From: Phycisphaerae bacterium
GTDB lineage: Bacteria > Planctomycetota > Phycisphaerae > Phycisphaerales > UBA1924
Length of the DNA stretch: 64,000 nt
Assembly (NCBI GenBank): GCA_030429705.1
Contig: JAUIES010000005.1
Coordinates: forward strand, 1 to 64,000
Direction: 5' to 3'
In this document: piece by piece, positions 7,122 through 15,259 of the stretch
How the letters are laid out: each line of letters opens with the position of its first letter
How positions within the stretch are numbered: position 1 is the first letter of the stretch
Translations under genes and position numbers: made by a program
Notes under the pieces: generated by a model
What the model was told of the DNA's origin: nothing
Databases searched by the model: none
What the model saw: the letters and a program-made list of their open reading frames with translations, nothing else

Positions 7122-9236
7122 CTACAACCCAAAGAGATTGCGCACATCATTAAAGGTGATGACGAGGAAGAGTGAAACAATGAGCAGCAACCCGGCCATG
7201 GTGACAGCGTTCTGGACCGGCACAGGAAGCGGTTTGCCTCGAATTTGTTCGTAGAGCAGCATGAGAAACTGCCCGCCGTCCACGATGGGGAGCGGGAGAA
7301 AGTTGATGACAGCCAGATTGACACTGATGACGGCCATGAAGAACAGCACCCAGACGAATCCTCGTCCGGCCAGGATAGTGCCGATCTGTGCGATGCCGAC
7401 GGGGCCTTTGAGGTGTTCGATCTTGACGGTCTGCTGAAACAGTCGAGCGAAGGTGACATAGGTCATGACCAGCACGCGGCGTGTTTCGCTCAGGCCGAGT
7501 CCGATGGCTTCGAGCGGACCTTCGGCTCGGAGCACGATTTGCTCTGGCTCGAACACCAGACTCGAGGCAAATGGCGGTGTCCACGCAAGTTGGTGAACCG
7601 TCTTGATATCTTCAGCGTCAAGATCCCAGACGCGTTCGGCTTGCGGCTGGTCGGATCCGATGAGGGGGCGTTCGACGAGCATGTTGATCGACGCACCGGT
7701 ACCTTCTTCGAACGCTTGAGTCGTGGCTGCGACGATCGCGTTGCGAATGTCAGTGAATGATGTGACGGGTTGTCCGTTGACGGCAATGATGCGTTCGCCA
7801 GGAACGGAGACGAGTTTCGTGGCAGCGGGGGGGTTGGTTTCGCCGGTCTCGATCGACTCAATGGCGGCTGGCGGCAGGGCGACAATCGTGCCGACAGACG
7901 CGGTTGTGTCGGAGGAGAACCCGATACGGCCCTGGCGTGAGACATGGGCATCGAGTGGAACACGCGCGAGTTCGCCGTCAACTTCACGCAGCACGACAAC
8001 TTTGATCGTGCGTGAACGGTTGCTCTGGATTGTGCGGATGCCAGCATCGAGGCTTGGAAACTCGACACCATCAATCGCTGCAAAGATATCGCCGGGTTGC
8101 AAGCCTGAGGCTTGGCCGTCTTCGGTCACGGTACCTTCGCCGCGTGCGACCATCATGACCGGCAGCAGGCCGAGCAGATGTTCGATCGCGATGCGTGCGT
8201 TCTTCTCGGTTCCTGGAATGAAGCCGATGTTGAGTTCAGGCGAGGGCATCAGTGTGCGTGCAATCAAGCCTGCATCCGTTTGGAACACCAGTTCGACGGG
8301 TTGGCCCTGCGATTGTTGGAACGCCTGCGTGAGTTGGTGGCCTTGGGTGACTGCCTGGCCGTTGATCGAAGTGAGGACCGAGCCGGGGCCGACGCCCTGT
8401 AAGCCCCATGCGTCAGGCATGGCTTCTCCGCCCGGTCCGACGGCTTCTGAAACGGTCAATGAAGAGGGCGCATCAACTCCAAGTGAGAGCAAGCCGTCTG
8501 AACGAGAGACTTCGGGCAGGGCTTCGTAGCGGAGCAGTTCCAGTTGTCCTGGCCTTTGGATCGTGAGTTGAACCGAGCTGTTTGCGGATGCCATGGCGGC
8601 TTCGACGCGCACATCTGCGAAAGTGTTCGGCGCTCGGCCGTTGATCGTGACGACTTCGTCACCTGGCTGGAGCCCGATCTGCGTGTTGCCTTCATCGAGC
8701 GGTGTCGCTTCGGCGGCCGGTGAACCGGGCGCGACCATGCCGATGCGGGGGGGCTCAACTTTGAGACCAAGCATGAACACAACAACGAACAACATTGCTG
8801 CTGTGACGACATTGGTCACCACCCCAGCACTGATCACAATCATGCGTTTCCACGGCTTGCAGTTTTGATAACTGTCGGGTTCTTCTGATACCGCAGTTGG
8901 GTCGAGATCATCTTGACCCAGCATTTTGACATACCCGCCGAGCGGCAGGTAGTTGAGGCGGTATTCGGTGGGGCTGACAGACTCAAGTACGCTCGGGTTA
9001 CCCTTGAGAAGAATCGTTCGATACTCAGGTTCTGTCGAGCCTCGCCGCCAGCCGAGCCCTTTGCGGTAGGAAGCAATTGCTGGACCGAATCCGACCGCGA
9101 ATCCGAGTACGCGGATCCCCGCCCAGCGCGCAGCGAAGAAGTGACCACATTCGTGGAGAAAGACAATCAACCCGAAGCCGAGGATGACCACGAGAAGATC
9201 GAGCAGCGTTCCGATAAGACCGGGGATTCCAAACAT
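7122..9236 (-). CDS. rseP: RseP-type site-2 zinc metalloprotease with four PDZ-like repeats
   Basis: This intramembrane protease family cleaves anti-sigma factors and signal-peptide remnants within the membrane. The zinc site HECGH is at residues 28-32 in the first helix, and the C-terminal NFLPLPIVDGGQ segment supplies the third zinc ligand region. At 704 residues it is far longer than the usual 430-450. The extra length is made of PDZ-like units, which I count as four from their GDxxxxxNGxxV-type signatures (around residues 190-230, 285-325, 375-410 and 480-520). Helices flank this region on both sides. It heads a minus-strand operon with the hydrolase and deoC. Confidence 0.93.
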   Translation of the reverse strand: MFGIPGLIGTLLDLLVVILGFGLIVFLHECGHFFAARWAGIRVLGFAVGFGPAIASYRKGLGWRRGSTEPEYRTILLKGNPSVLESVSPTEYRLNYLPLGGYVKMLGQDDLDPTAVSEEPDSYQNCKPWKRMIVISAGVVTNVVTAAMLFVVVFMLGLKVEPPRIGMVAPGSPAAEATPLDEGNTQIGLQPGDEVVTINGRAPNTFADVRVEAAMASANSSVQLTIQRPGQLELLRYEALPEVSRSDGLLSLGVDAPSSLTVSEAVGPGGEAMPDAWGLQGVGPGSVLTSINGQAVTQGHQLTQAFQQSQGQPVELVFQTDAGLIARTLMPSPELNIGFIPGTEKNARIAIEHLLGLLPVMMVARGEGTVTEDGQASGLQPGDIFAAIDGVEFPSLDAGIRTIQSNRSRTIKVVVLREVDGELARVPLDAHVSRQGRIGFSSDTTASVGTIVALPPAAIESIETGETNPPAATKLVSVPGERIIAVNGQPVTSFTDIRNAIVAATTQAFEEGTGASINMLVERPLIGSDQPQAERVWDLDAEDIKTVHQLAWTPPFASSLVFEPEQIVLRAEGPLEAIGLGLSETRRVLVMTYVTFARLFQQTVKIEHLKGPVGIAQIGTILAGRGFVWVLFFMAVISVNLAVINFLPLPIVDGGQFLMLLYEQIRGKPLPVPVQNAVTMAGLLLIVSLFLVITFNDVRNLFGL

Positions 9237-9326
9237 CCATCAATACTATCGGTTGAAAACACCTGGCGATCGTGTTGCGGACATATGAGATCAACTTGAT
9301 CTGAGCGAATGCTCACCGGATCGCGC

Positions 9327-9363
9327 AAAAAAATCGCACGCCGCGCTTCTGGCGGCGTGCGAT
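9327..9363 (-). terminator. Rho-independent terminator of the redoxin operon
   Basis: The arms ATCGCACGCCG (9333-9343) and CGGCGTGCGAT (9353-9363) form a perfect 11-bp stem with a 9-nt loop. On the minus strand the hairpin runs into seven T (complement of the A-run at 9327-9333). It lies 24 bp beyond the stop of the redoxin gene. Confidence 0.93.
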
Positions 9364-9387
9364 TGGTTTTACGACCGAATTAGACGA

Positions 9388-10152
9388 TCAGTCTTTCTTC
9401 TTTGTGGCGTACTTGATGCTGCATCCGACTGCTTTGGTGGTCTTCTTGGTGACTGTTTCGTTGGCAAGGACAGCGCGGACAGCGTCGCGCGGATAGATGA
9501 TTTCGCCGGTCTTGGACGGGCTCTTTTCTGAATCCATCGCACCGGTGTAGGCGATCACGCCTTCGTTGTTGATGACGAACATGGTCGGGGTGACCTTGGC
9601 GCCGTACGAACGGCCGACGGTCCCGGCGGTGTCAAGCAGGATCGGGCTTTTGATCTTCCAGTTCTGAGCATACTTGGCGTTGGTTTCGCGAGCGTCTTTG
9701 ACGGACTCGGCTTTACCTGAGTTGATGCGCAGCCAGACGACTTTTTCTTCCGTGAACTCCTTCTCGACGGCGGTGCTGGTGCCCTTGCCTTCGTCGTTGT
9801 AGTGCTCGACAACATAGGGGCAAGTTGGGTTGAACCACTCGAGTACGACCGTCATACCCTTCGCGGTGTAATCGCTCAAGCGATGTTCTTTGCCGAGGTG
9901 GTCAACAAGCAGGAAGTCGGGAGCGGTCTTGTCGATCGCGGCTTTCTTGGTCTGCTTCATCGATTCGACGATCTTCTTGACTTCTTCGGGTGAACGTTCA
10001 GCCACCTTCTTAATGGCTTGTCCAGTATTGGTCACTTGTTTGGTGACTTGTTTCTTGGTGGTCGAGAGCGCTTCTGCTTGGGCGAGGCTGACCGATGTGG
10101 TCAAGCCGGCGACGAGCAGAACAGCAGCAGTTTGCAATGTGCGTTTCATCAT
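9388..10152 (-). CDS. Exported redoxin (AhpC/TSA/thioredoxin-fold) protein
   Basis: The 254-residue product has a signal peptide (cleavage likely after SLAQA, about residue 26), a Lys-rich linker, and a thioredoxin-fold domain starting near residue 75 (KTAPDFLLVDHLGKEH). The active-site region is WFNPTCPYV with a single Cys111, lacking the second Cys of a CxxC, and VTPTMFVIN carries the cis-Pro. This suggests a one-Cys peroxiredoxin-like or thiol-relay function in the periplasm. A strong AAGGAG precedes the start. It follows the DsbD-N-like gene by 9 bp, so an exported thiol-redox pair is likely. Confidence 0.85.
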   Translation of the reverse strand: MMKRTLQTAAVLLVAGLTTSVSLAQAEALSTTKKQVTKQVTNTGQAIKKVAERSPEEVKKIVESMKQTKKAAIDKTAPDFLLVDHLGKEHRLSDYTAKGMTVVLEWFNPTCPYVVEHYNDEGKGTSTAVEKEFTEEKVVWLRINSGKAESVKDARETNAKYAQNWKIKSPILLDTAGTVGRSYGAKVTPTMFVINNEGVIAYTGAMDSEKSPSKTGEIIYPRDAVRAVLANETVTKKTTKAVGCSIKYATKKKD

Positions 10153-10161
10153 GATTCTCCT

Positions 10162-11094
10162 TCAAGGTTTGGGGTCAGATTTCGTGTGACTGAATCCATC
10201 GCGTTCTTTTTCGCTTCGTAATGGAATCTCGATTGCGATGACCTGTGTGGTGTCATCGGTTCCTTGGACAACGAGGCTGCCGATGATTGGGGTTTCTTGA
10301 TCGCCACCGAGTGGGACAGTGTGGAGCAAGTTGTCTTTGCTCGCTCGGGTCAAGGTGTGCCCGGTCGTGGGTCGTCCCTCTTCTGATGCGTAGAAAACGA
10401 CTGATTTGGCGTTGATGACACCTATCTCGAGCGTCTCCCGATCGCCCCCGATGATTGATACATTGATACGACGATTGGATTCGTGTAACGGGACTGGTGT
10501 CAGCCGGCGTGCTTTCTTGATGACCGCGGCATCTAGCGGGCGCAGGCGTGCGCCAGGTTCGATTTGATTCGTGGCTTCAAATGAATACTGCACGCGCTGG
10601 CTTTCGGCAATACACATGGTTTTGCACACCAGCCACTCGATATCGCATGCGATCGTCGGGCGTGCAGAGCCGGTCCATGTGTCAGGTACTTTGACCGGGA
10701 ATAAGACGATCGGGGTGTCTTCGAGGACGAGGTCGACAAGCCCGCCTTCGGAGATGTAAGGCGTCGGTGCTGGCCAACGGGGCTGACCGATTTTCCATCC
10801 TTCAGGCAAGCGCCAATCAAACAGCGGCGCCATCCCGGAGTCGTTATGACCGGGCCAATAGATGTGCCAGTCCGAACGAATATCGAACGCCACGGCAACC
10901 CAGAAGACCTGTCCCGGCGCGACGGCAGCATGATCGACGAGAAGACTCGCTTCGACCAGAGGGCCTTCATCGAGTGGTTCAACGGCGATTCCTGGCTGCT
11001 CAACGGGCGGAGCGCCGACCGAAGCCACCGCCTGCGCGTGACTACCAATGGCAAGTAGTCCGAAGGCAAGGGCAGCGAGGAAATGATGCATCAT
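10162..11094 (-). CDS. Exported DsbD N-terminal-domain-like protein
   Basis: This 310-residue protein starts with a signal peptide (MMHHFLAALAFGLLAIGSHA) and continues with the beta-sandwich signature of the DsbD N-terminal domain: WHIYWPGHNDSG (residues 76-87), then Cys150, Cys157 and Cys161 in CDIEWLVCKTMC. In DsbD this domain passes electrons from a membrane core to periplasmic partners. Here neither the eight-helix membrane core nor the C-terminal thioredoxin domain is present, so the partner must be encoded elsewhere or is the redoxin next door. I set the start at the paired Met codons 11094/11091, where the signal peptide begins; upstream residues in frame are not signal-like. Confidence 0.85.
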   Translation of the reverse strand: MMHHFLAALAFGLLAIGSHAQAVASVGAPPVEQPGIAVEPLDEGPLVEASLLVDHAAVAPGQVFWVAVAFDIRSDWHIYWPGHNDSGMAPLFDWRLPEGWKIGQPRWPAPTPYISEGGLVDLVLEDTPIVLFPVKVPDTWTGSARPTIACDIEWLVCKTMCIAESQRVQYSFEATNQIEPGARLRPLDAAVIKKARRLTPVPLHESNRRINVSIIGGDRETLEIGVINAKSVVFYASEEGRPTTGHTLTRASKDNLLHTVPLGGDQETPIIGSLVVQGTDDTTQVIAIEIPLRSEKERDGFSHTKSDPKP

Positions 11095-11238
11095 GTTCGA
11101 TTCCAACGTGAACGGGGTGAGGAGGGTACCCTCATATTCGTCTCGACTCGTGTTCGCCGCAGTGTACAACGAAAGTGGATGTGGGCATATTCCATTTTAT
11201 CGCGTGAAGTCTGCGAGTTCTTTCAGGAGTGAACTATC

Positions 11239-11676
11239 ATGAATCGACTGATGGTGTGGGCGTTGTTGGCTTCGATGGTCGTGTTTCTCCCCGGATGCGG
11301 GGCTCCACGAACCGATGACACGGACATCACGGTGATTGATCTGACGACTCTTCGATCTGCGATGGAAGAGGATCGCAAGTCACCCAAGCATCTTGTGATC
11401 ATTGATCCGCGGCCTGGGGCGAAGTTTGCCGAGGGGCACATTCCCGGTTCGATCAACCTGCGATTACCCGATGTGGATCGGGTTGAAGGGCGGAATCCGG
11501 CGATCGCAGGCCACCACATGATCGTGGTCTATGGGCAGGATCCTGCATCGGCGGTCGCGAAAGGGATGACGAAAAAGCTCATCGAACTCCGCTACAAGCG
11601 CGTGAAGATGTACGGTGGGGGTATCACCGATTGGGAAGCGGCGGGGCTTGTTCTTGAGAAGTCACCCGGCGGCTGA
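11239..11676 (+). CDS. Rhodanese-like lipoprotein without catalytic cysteine
   Basis: A 145-residue protein with a lipoprotein signal peptide (lipobox LPGC, Cys20) and one rhodanese fold (VIIDPRPGAKFAEGHIPGSI at about residues 53-72, and YGGGITDWEAAG near the end). Rhodaneses move sulfane sulfur through a Cys at the start of the active loop; here that loop reads VVYGQDPAS with no Cys. It is therefore probably a non-enzymatic binding version in the periplasm. An AGGAG-type ribosome binding site supports the start. The last 15 bp overlap the convergent racemase-like gene. Confidence 0.85.
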   Translation: MNRLMVWALLASMVVFLPGCGAPRTDDTDITVIDLTTLRSAMEEDRKSPKHLVIIDPRPGAKFAEGHIPGSINLRLPDVDRVEGRNPAIAGHHMIVVYGQDPASAVAKGMTKKLIELRYKRVKMYGGGITDWEAAGLVLEKSPGG

Positions 11677-12369
11677 ATCGACCTGGCACGCTCTGCGGAG
11701 CGCTTCAGCAGCCACGATCGAGCAGGCATCGTAGGTTGGAAGCGGCCAGTCGCCGCGGTCTTCCAGTTCTGGCCCTTCGCTGCAGCCGAACAGAATCGCA
11801 TCGCAGCCGCGATCGCGCATAGCGCAGGCGACGGTACGGATGGATTCGAGACTCTCGGGCAAAAGAGAGCCGTAGGCAAGTTCTTCGAAAATGATGTGTT
11901 CAACGATTTCGGCTTCTGCGGGTGTTGGTTTGTGAATGCGCACGCCTCGCATGCCGAGCGTCGCTTGATAGGTCGAGCCACTGGTGACGATGGTTGTGCC
12001 GAGGATCCCGACGGTGGCACGGTTGTCGGCTGCGATTGCATCGGCGACGAGATCGGCCATATTGACCCACGGAATCGAGCAGGAACTTTCGACCATTGGA
12101 ACGGCATGCTGGACCATGTTGTCAGGCGTGAAGACGATCTGGGCACCGGCTTGGGCAAGGACTTCCGCCGAATCGCGCAGCATGGATGCCACGGTGACCC
12201 AGTGCCCTCCCCTGACCGCGTCGATATAGGCAGCAAATGGGATGTTGTGGATCGAGACCGTCGGATGTTCTGTGTGGCCGAGCGTTTCACGCGCGTAGCG
12301 AAACAGTTGTCGATTGCACAGCGACGCACCTACAGGGCTGACGGCCACCATTCCGATATGCTTGGGCAC
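11662..12369 (-). CDS. Aspartate/glutamate racemase family protein, one catalytic Cys replaced
   Basis: The 235-residue product has the two-lobed fold of the Asp/Glu racemase superfamily: N-terminal IGMVAVSPVGASLCNRQLF, central TVGILGTTIVTSGSTYQ and C-terminal ILFGCSEGPEL. The second catalytic Cys (GCSEG, about residue 197) is present. The first position, normally C-N-T or T-N-T, reads PDNM (TPDNMVQHA), so the first acid/base Cys is missing. It may be a one-sided racemase, a hydrolase-like relative, or have another amino acid substrate. The start at 12369 is the natural Met of the fold. Confidence 0.82.
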   Translation of the reverse strand: MPKHIGMVAVSPVGASLCNRQLFRYARETLGHTEHPTVSIHNIPFAAYIDAVRGGHWVTVASMLRDSAEVLAQAGAQIVFTPDNMVQHAVPMVESSCSIPWVNMADLVADAIAADNRATVGILGTTIVTSGSTYQATLGMRGVRIHKPTPAEAEIVEHIIFEELAYGSLLPESLESIRTVACAMRDRGCDAILFGCSEGPELEDRGDWPLPTYDACSIVAAEALRRACQVDSAAG

Positions 12370-12499
12370 TGTCGCCTCCCTTGTGGTGTTTCGGACAGCG
12401 TATGGTCCATGATCCGATGCCCACTGTCAAGCGTTGTTGCTTATCTGATGCCTGTGTAGCCCGTTCCTGCGTCCTTTTTACCGTTTCGACCCGTTGATC

Positions 12500-13741
12500 A
12501 TGCTTGTTGCCCTGTGGATCATGCTGCCTGTTTTGCTTGTTCTGTCCGCCATCGCCAGCGGGACGGAGACGGCGATGTTCAGTCTGGGCGGCAAAGACCG
12601 CGATGACCTTGCGGCCACTTCTCCCGTGACAGCCCGAGCGGTGGAACGACTGCTCGCCCATCCGCGGCGGCTGCTGATCATGGTGCTTGTCTTCAACATG
12701 ACCATCAATGTGCTGTACTTTGTGGTCAGCACGCTGTTGTCGTATCGAGCAGAGAGTCCATTGTCGGCTGCGTTGATATCGACCGGTGCGGTTCTTGCGA
12801 TTGTTTTGTTCGGCGAGGTTCTCGCCAAGGTGATTGCGTCGAGCCGGCGCGTTTCGATCGCGCGCATCATTGCGATGCCCGCGATGACGATCTTGCGATT
12901 GGGATCGCCTTTGTGGGTTGGGCTCGACCGATTTGTTGTGGCTCCGTTGACACGCGTGGTCAATCCGGCGGCGATCGAGCAACGCGTCGATGTTGGCGAG
13001 TTGACAGCGTTGGTCAAGCGTGCATCCGGCGTTCTCAATGATGCCGAGTCTGCGATATTGGCGGAAGTGGTCGAACTTCGGATCCGCCGGGCAAAAGACA
13101 TCATGACACCACGCATCGATCTCACGGTGGTCAATCCGGCGTGGACCAACGACGATCTGCGGGCGGCGCGATGTCCGTTCGTGGCTGTCAGTTCTGACGG
13201 ATTGCATGAGCACTTCGGCGGGTCTGTCGATGTGCGACGAGCGTTGATGACGAACACGCGTGCGGTTGTCGACCCGGTGTTTGTTCCTGAGATGGCGACG
13301 CTGGACAGCGTCATTGGTGAACTGGGGCGCAAGAACACGGAACTTGTCTATGTTGCTGACGAACGAGGCGATGTGACCGGGATGATCACGCTCGACGATA
13401 TCGTTGACGAGTTGACCGCCGGTGCGGTGTTTGGTGAAGGGGCGACCGAAATCGGGCCGGACCTCTGGCGTATCAACGGTCGGATGGGTGTTCGAGATTT
13501 CGGCGAGGAGTTTTCGATCGAGGACATCGAAGCGTGGGTGGGGCAAACCCGCGTGAGCACGATCGGAGGGTTGGTCCACGAGAAATTGGCTAGAATCCCG
13601 GCGGTTGGAGACCGCGTTGAAGTCGGTGCGTTTGTCTTTACAGTGCACACCGTGCGCGGTCGCGCGGCCGAGTCACTAGATGTAGAGCGTGCGCAAGCAC
13701 CCGAAGGTCAATCGACAAACGAAAGTGAGGCTGATGCATGA
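12500..13741 (+). CDS. CNNM/CorC-type transporter with CBS pair
   Basis: A 413-residue membrane protein of the CorB/CorC/YtfL type, associated with divalent cation (Mg/Co) transport or efflux. In order: a CNNM (DUF21) membrane domain in the first half, with the motif SGTETAMFSL and LFGEVLAKVIASS; a CBS-domain pair from about residue 195 (RAKDIMTPRIDLT, then VYVADERGDVTGMITLDDIV); and a C-terminal CorC/HlyC domain (FSIEDIEAWVGQTRVSTIGG). I use ATG 12500; a TTG two codons upstream is also possible. Its stop overlaps the next CNNM gene (ATGA), so the two are coupled and may form a heteromer. Confidence 0.92.
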   Translation: MLVALWIMLPVLLVLSAIASGTETAMFSLGGKDRDDLAATSPVTARAVERLLAHPRRLLIMVLVFNMTINVLYFVVSTLLSYRAESPLSAALISTGAVLAIVLFGEVLAKVIASSRRVSIARIIAMPAMTILRLGSPLWVGLDRFVVAPLTRVVNPAAIEQRVDVGELTALVKRASGVLNDAESAILAEVVELRIRRAKDIMTPRIDLTVVNPAWTNDDLRAARCPFVAVSSDGLHEHFGGSVDVRRALMTNTRAVVDPVFVPEMATLDSVIGELGRKNTELVYVADERGDVTGMITLDDIVDELTAGAVFGEGATEIGPDLWRINGRMGVRDFGEEFSIEDIEAWVGQTRVSTIGGLVHEKLARIPAVGDRVEVGAFVFTVHTVRGRAAESLDVERAQAPEGQSTNESEADA

Positions 13742-14718
13742 GTGATCAGTCCTCGATGATTGTCGGTATTGGACTTTGTGTCATCGGCATCGGTGGCTCG
13801 GCGATCTGTAGCGGTCTTGAAACTGGGTTTTACTCGATTAACCGTATTCGTTTGCGGCTGCGCGCGGGTGACGGCAACAGGCGGGCCGAGTTGATTCATG
13901 CTGAGTTGCAACAGCATGACAGGCTCCTGACGACGCTCCTGATCTGGAACAATGTGTTCAACTATCTTGGGTCGCTGGGTCTGACCGCGATTTTGTTTGG
14001 ATTCGGGTTTTCAGAGGCGTGGGTGATTGCGCTGCAGGCGTTGGTTTTGACACCCATGCTGTTGATTTTTGCTGAGTCGATTCCCAAGGAGTTGTTCCGT
14101 GTGCGCGCGGACGATCTGCCGTTTCGCTTGATTCATATTGTCGTCGTGCTGCGCTGGATTTGCCTGCCGGTACTCTGGGTTGTCTTGGGGTTTGCTCGAT
14201 GGGTAGCGCAGCTCGTGGGCGCGGGCACAGCACCTGGCGGAGATCGGCGAAACCGGATCGCGTCGCTCCTCAAAGAGGGTGTCTCTCATGGTGCGATCAG
14301 CCGATTGCAGGCATCACTGATTGATGATGCTATGGATCTGGCGCGCACACCGGTGGGTGATCTGGGCGTTCCCTTTGCCAGGCTTGCGTGTGTTGTGGAG
14401 GGTGCGCCGCACGAACAGGTGCAGAGAGCTGCTCGCTCGACCGGGCACGAGCCTGTCGTCTTTCTCGATCGCGTGGGGCGCGTCGCGTCACTTGTCGATC
14501 CTCTTGATATTGGATTGGGTGAACTGCCGATGGACGAGCCTCTTCGGCTCGAGGCTTCGCTTGGCTCGCGTGAGGCGCTTGCTGAGATGGCGGCTCGAGG
14601 CGTTCGCTCGGCTGTACTTGTCCGATCCGTTCGCGATGTCGGTATCGTGACGACACGGCACATCGTTGGTCCGCTCCTTCGATCGACCAGGCAGCCAGAT
14701 CGGACAGCACGGGAATAG
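13738..14718 (+). CDS. Second CNNM-domain protein lacking the CorC domain
   Basis: The 326-residue product repeats the membrane architecture of the gene before it (SAICSGLETGFYSINRIRLR near the N-terminus, LIFAESIPKELFR at about residue 115), followed by a degenerate CBS-like region. The terminal CorC/HlyC domain is absent. The start codon lies within the preceding stop (ATGA). A tandem duplication followed by loss of the C-terminal domain is the simplest history; a paired transporter is inferred from the coupling. Confidence 0.88.
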   Translation: MSDQSSMIVGIGLCVIGIGGSAICSGLETGFYSINRIRLRLRAGDGNRRAELIHAELQQHDRLLTTLLIWNNVFNYLGSLGLTAILFGFGFSEAWVIALQALVLTPMLLIFAESIPKELFRVRADDLPFRLIHIVVVLRWICLPVLWVVLGFARWVAQLVGAGTAPGGDRRNRIASLLKEGVSHGAISRLQASLIDDAMDLARTPVGDLGVPFARLACVVEGAPHEQVQRAARSTGHEPVVFLDRVGRVASLVDPLDIGLGELPMDEPLRLEASLGSREALAEMAARGVRSAVLVRSVRDVGIVTTRHIVGPLLRSTRQPDRTARE

Positions 14719-14777
14719 ATGCGGCATGATGTCAGTTGTGCTGTGTGGGGTCGCACGGCTTACGACGGAGGTGGAAA

Positions 14778-15224
14778 ATGCGTCGCAACGGTTTGATATT
14801 CGTTCTTCTTGGAATCGTGGCTGTTGCGATCATTTTGCCGCGGTTTCGAGGTGTCGCGCCGACACCCCAGGTCTTTGATGAAGGCTGGACATTGACCGAA
14901 GCAAAGGTCGAGAGTGCGTCGTCGGCCAAGCCTGTTTTGGCGCTACTCACTGCCGATTGGTGTCCGCCGTGTCAACAACTCAAACGCGGCGCACTGAGCG
15001 ATTCGAAGGTTGCCGCCGCGATCAAAGAACGCACCATTCCCGTCTATGTTGATGTCGATCACGCAGCACAAGACGCACAGCAGTTTGCAAATATTCGTTC
15101 AATCCCGACGATGGTGATTCAGGTGGGCGATGAGGAAGTCGGACGAGTCACCGGTGTTGTTGGCGCGGGTGAACTCTTGCGCTGGCTGGATGAAACGCTG
15201 GCGCGGGTACCTGATGATGAATAG
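14778..15224 (+). CDS. Membrane-anchored thioredoxin
   Basis: The 148-residue protein has an N-terminal membrane anchor (about residues 5-22) and a thioredoxin domain facing the periplasm, with active site WCPPC (Cys62, Cys65) and cis-Pro in SIPTMVI. It resembles the thioredoxin-like domains that serve cytochrome or envelope thiol reduction. The start at 14778 is chosen for the GGAGGTGG just upstream; a longer frame from 14736 lacks such a site and would put charged residues before the anchor. It lies 59 bp behind the CNNM pair and may be co-transcribed. Confidence 0.9.
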   Translation: MRRNGLIFVLLGIVAVAIILPRFRGVAPTPQVFDEGWTLTEAKVESASSAKPVLALLTADWCPPCQQLKRGALSDSKVAAAIKERTIPVYVDVDHAAQDAQQFANIRSIPTMVIQVGDEEVGRVTGVVGAGELLRWLDETLARVPDDE

Positions 15225-15259
15225 CCGTCGTTTGATGCAACTGCTCCTGGGTCGCACGG

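Noticed and set aside
12287-13648. 453-codon open frame on the minus strand
   Set aside because: It is the mirror of the CNNM/CorC gene; its product is Arg/His/Asp-rich low-complexity sequence.
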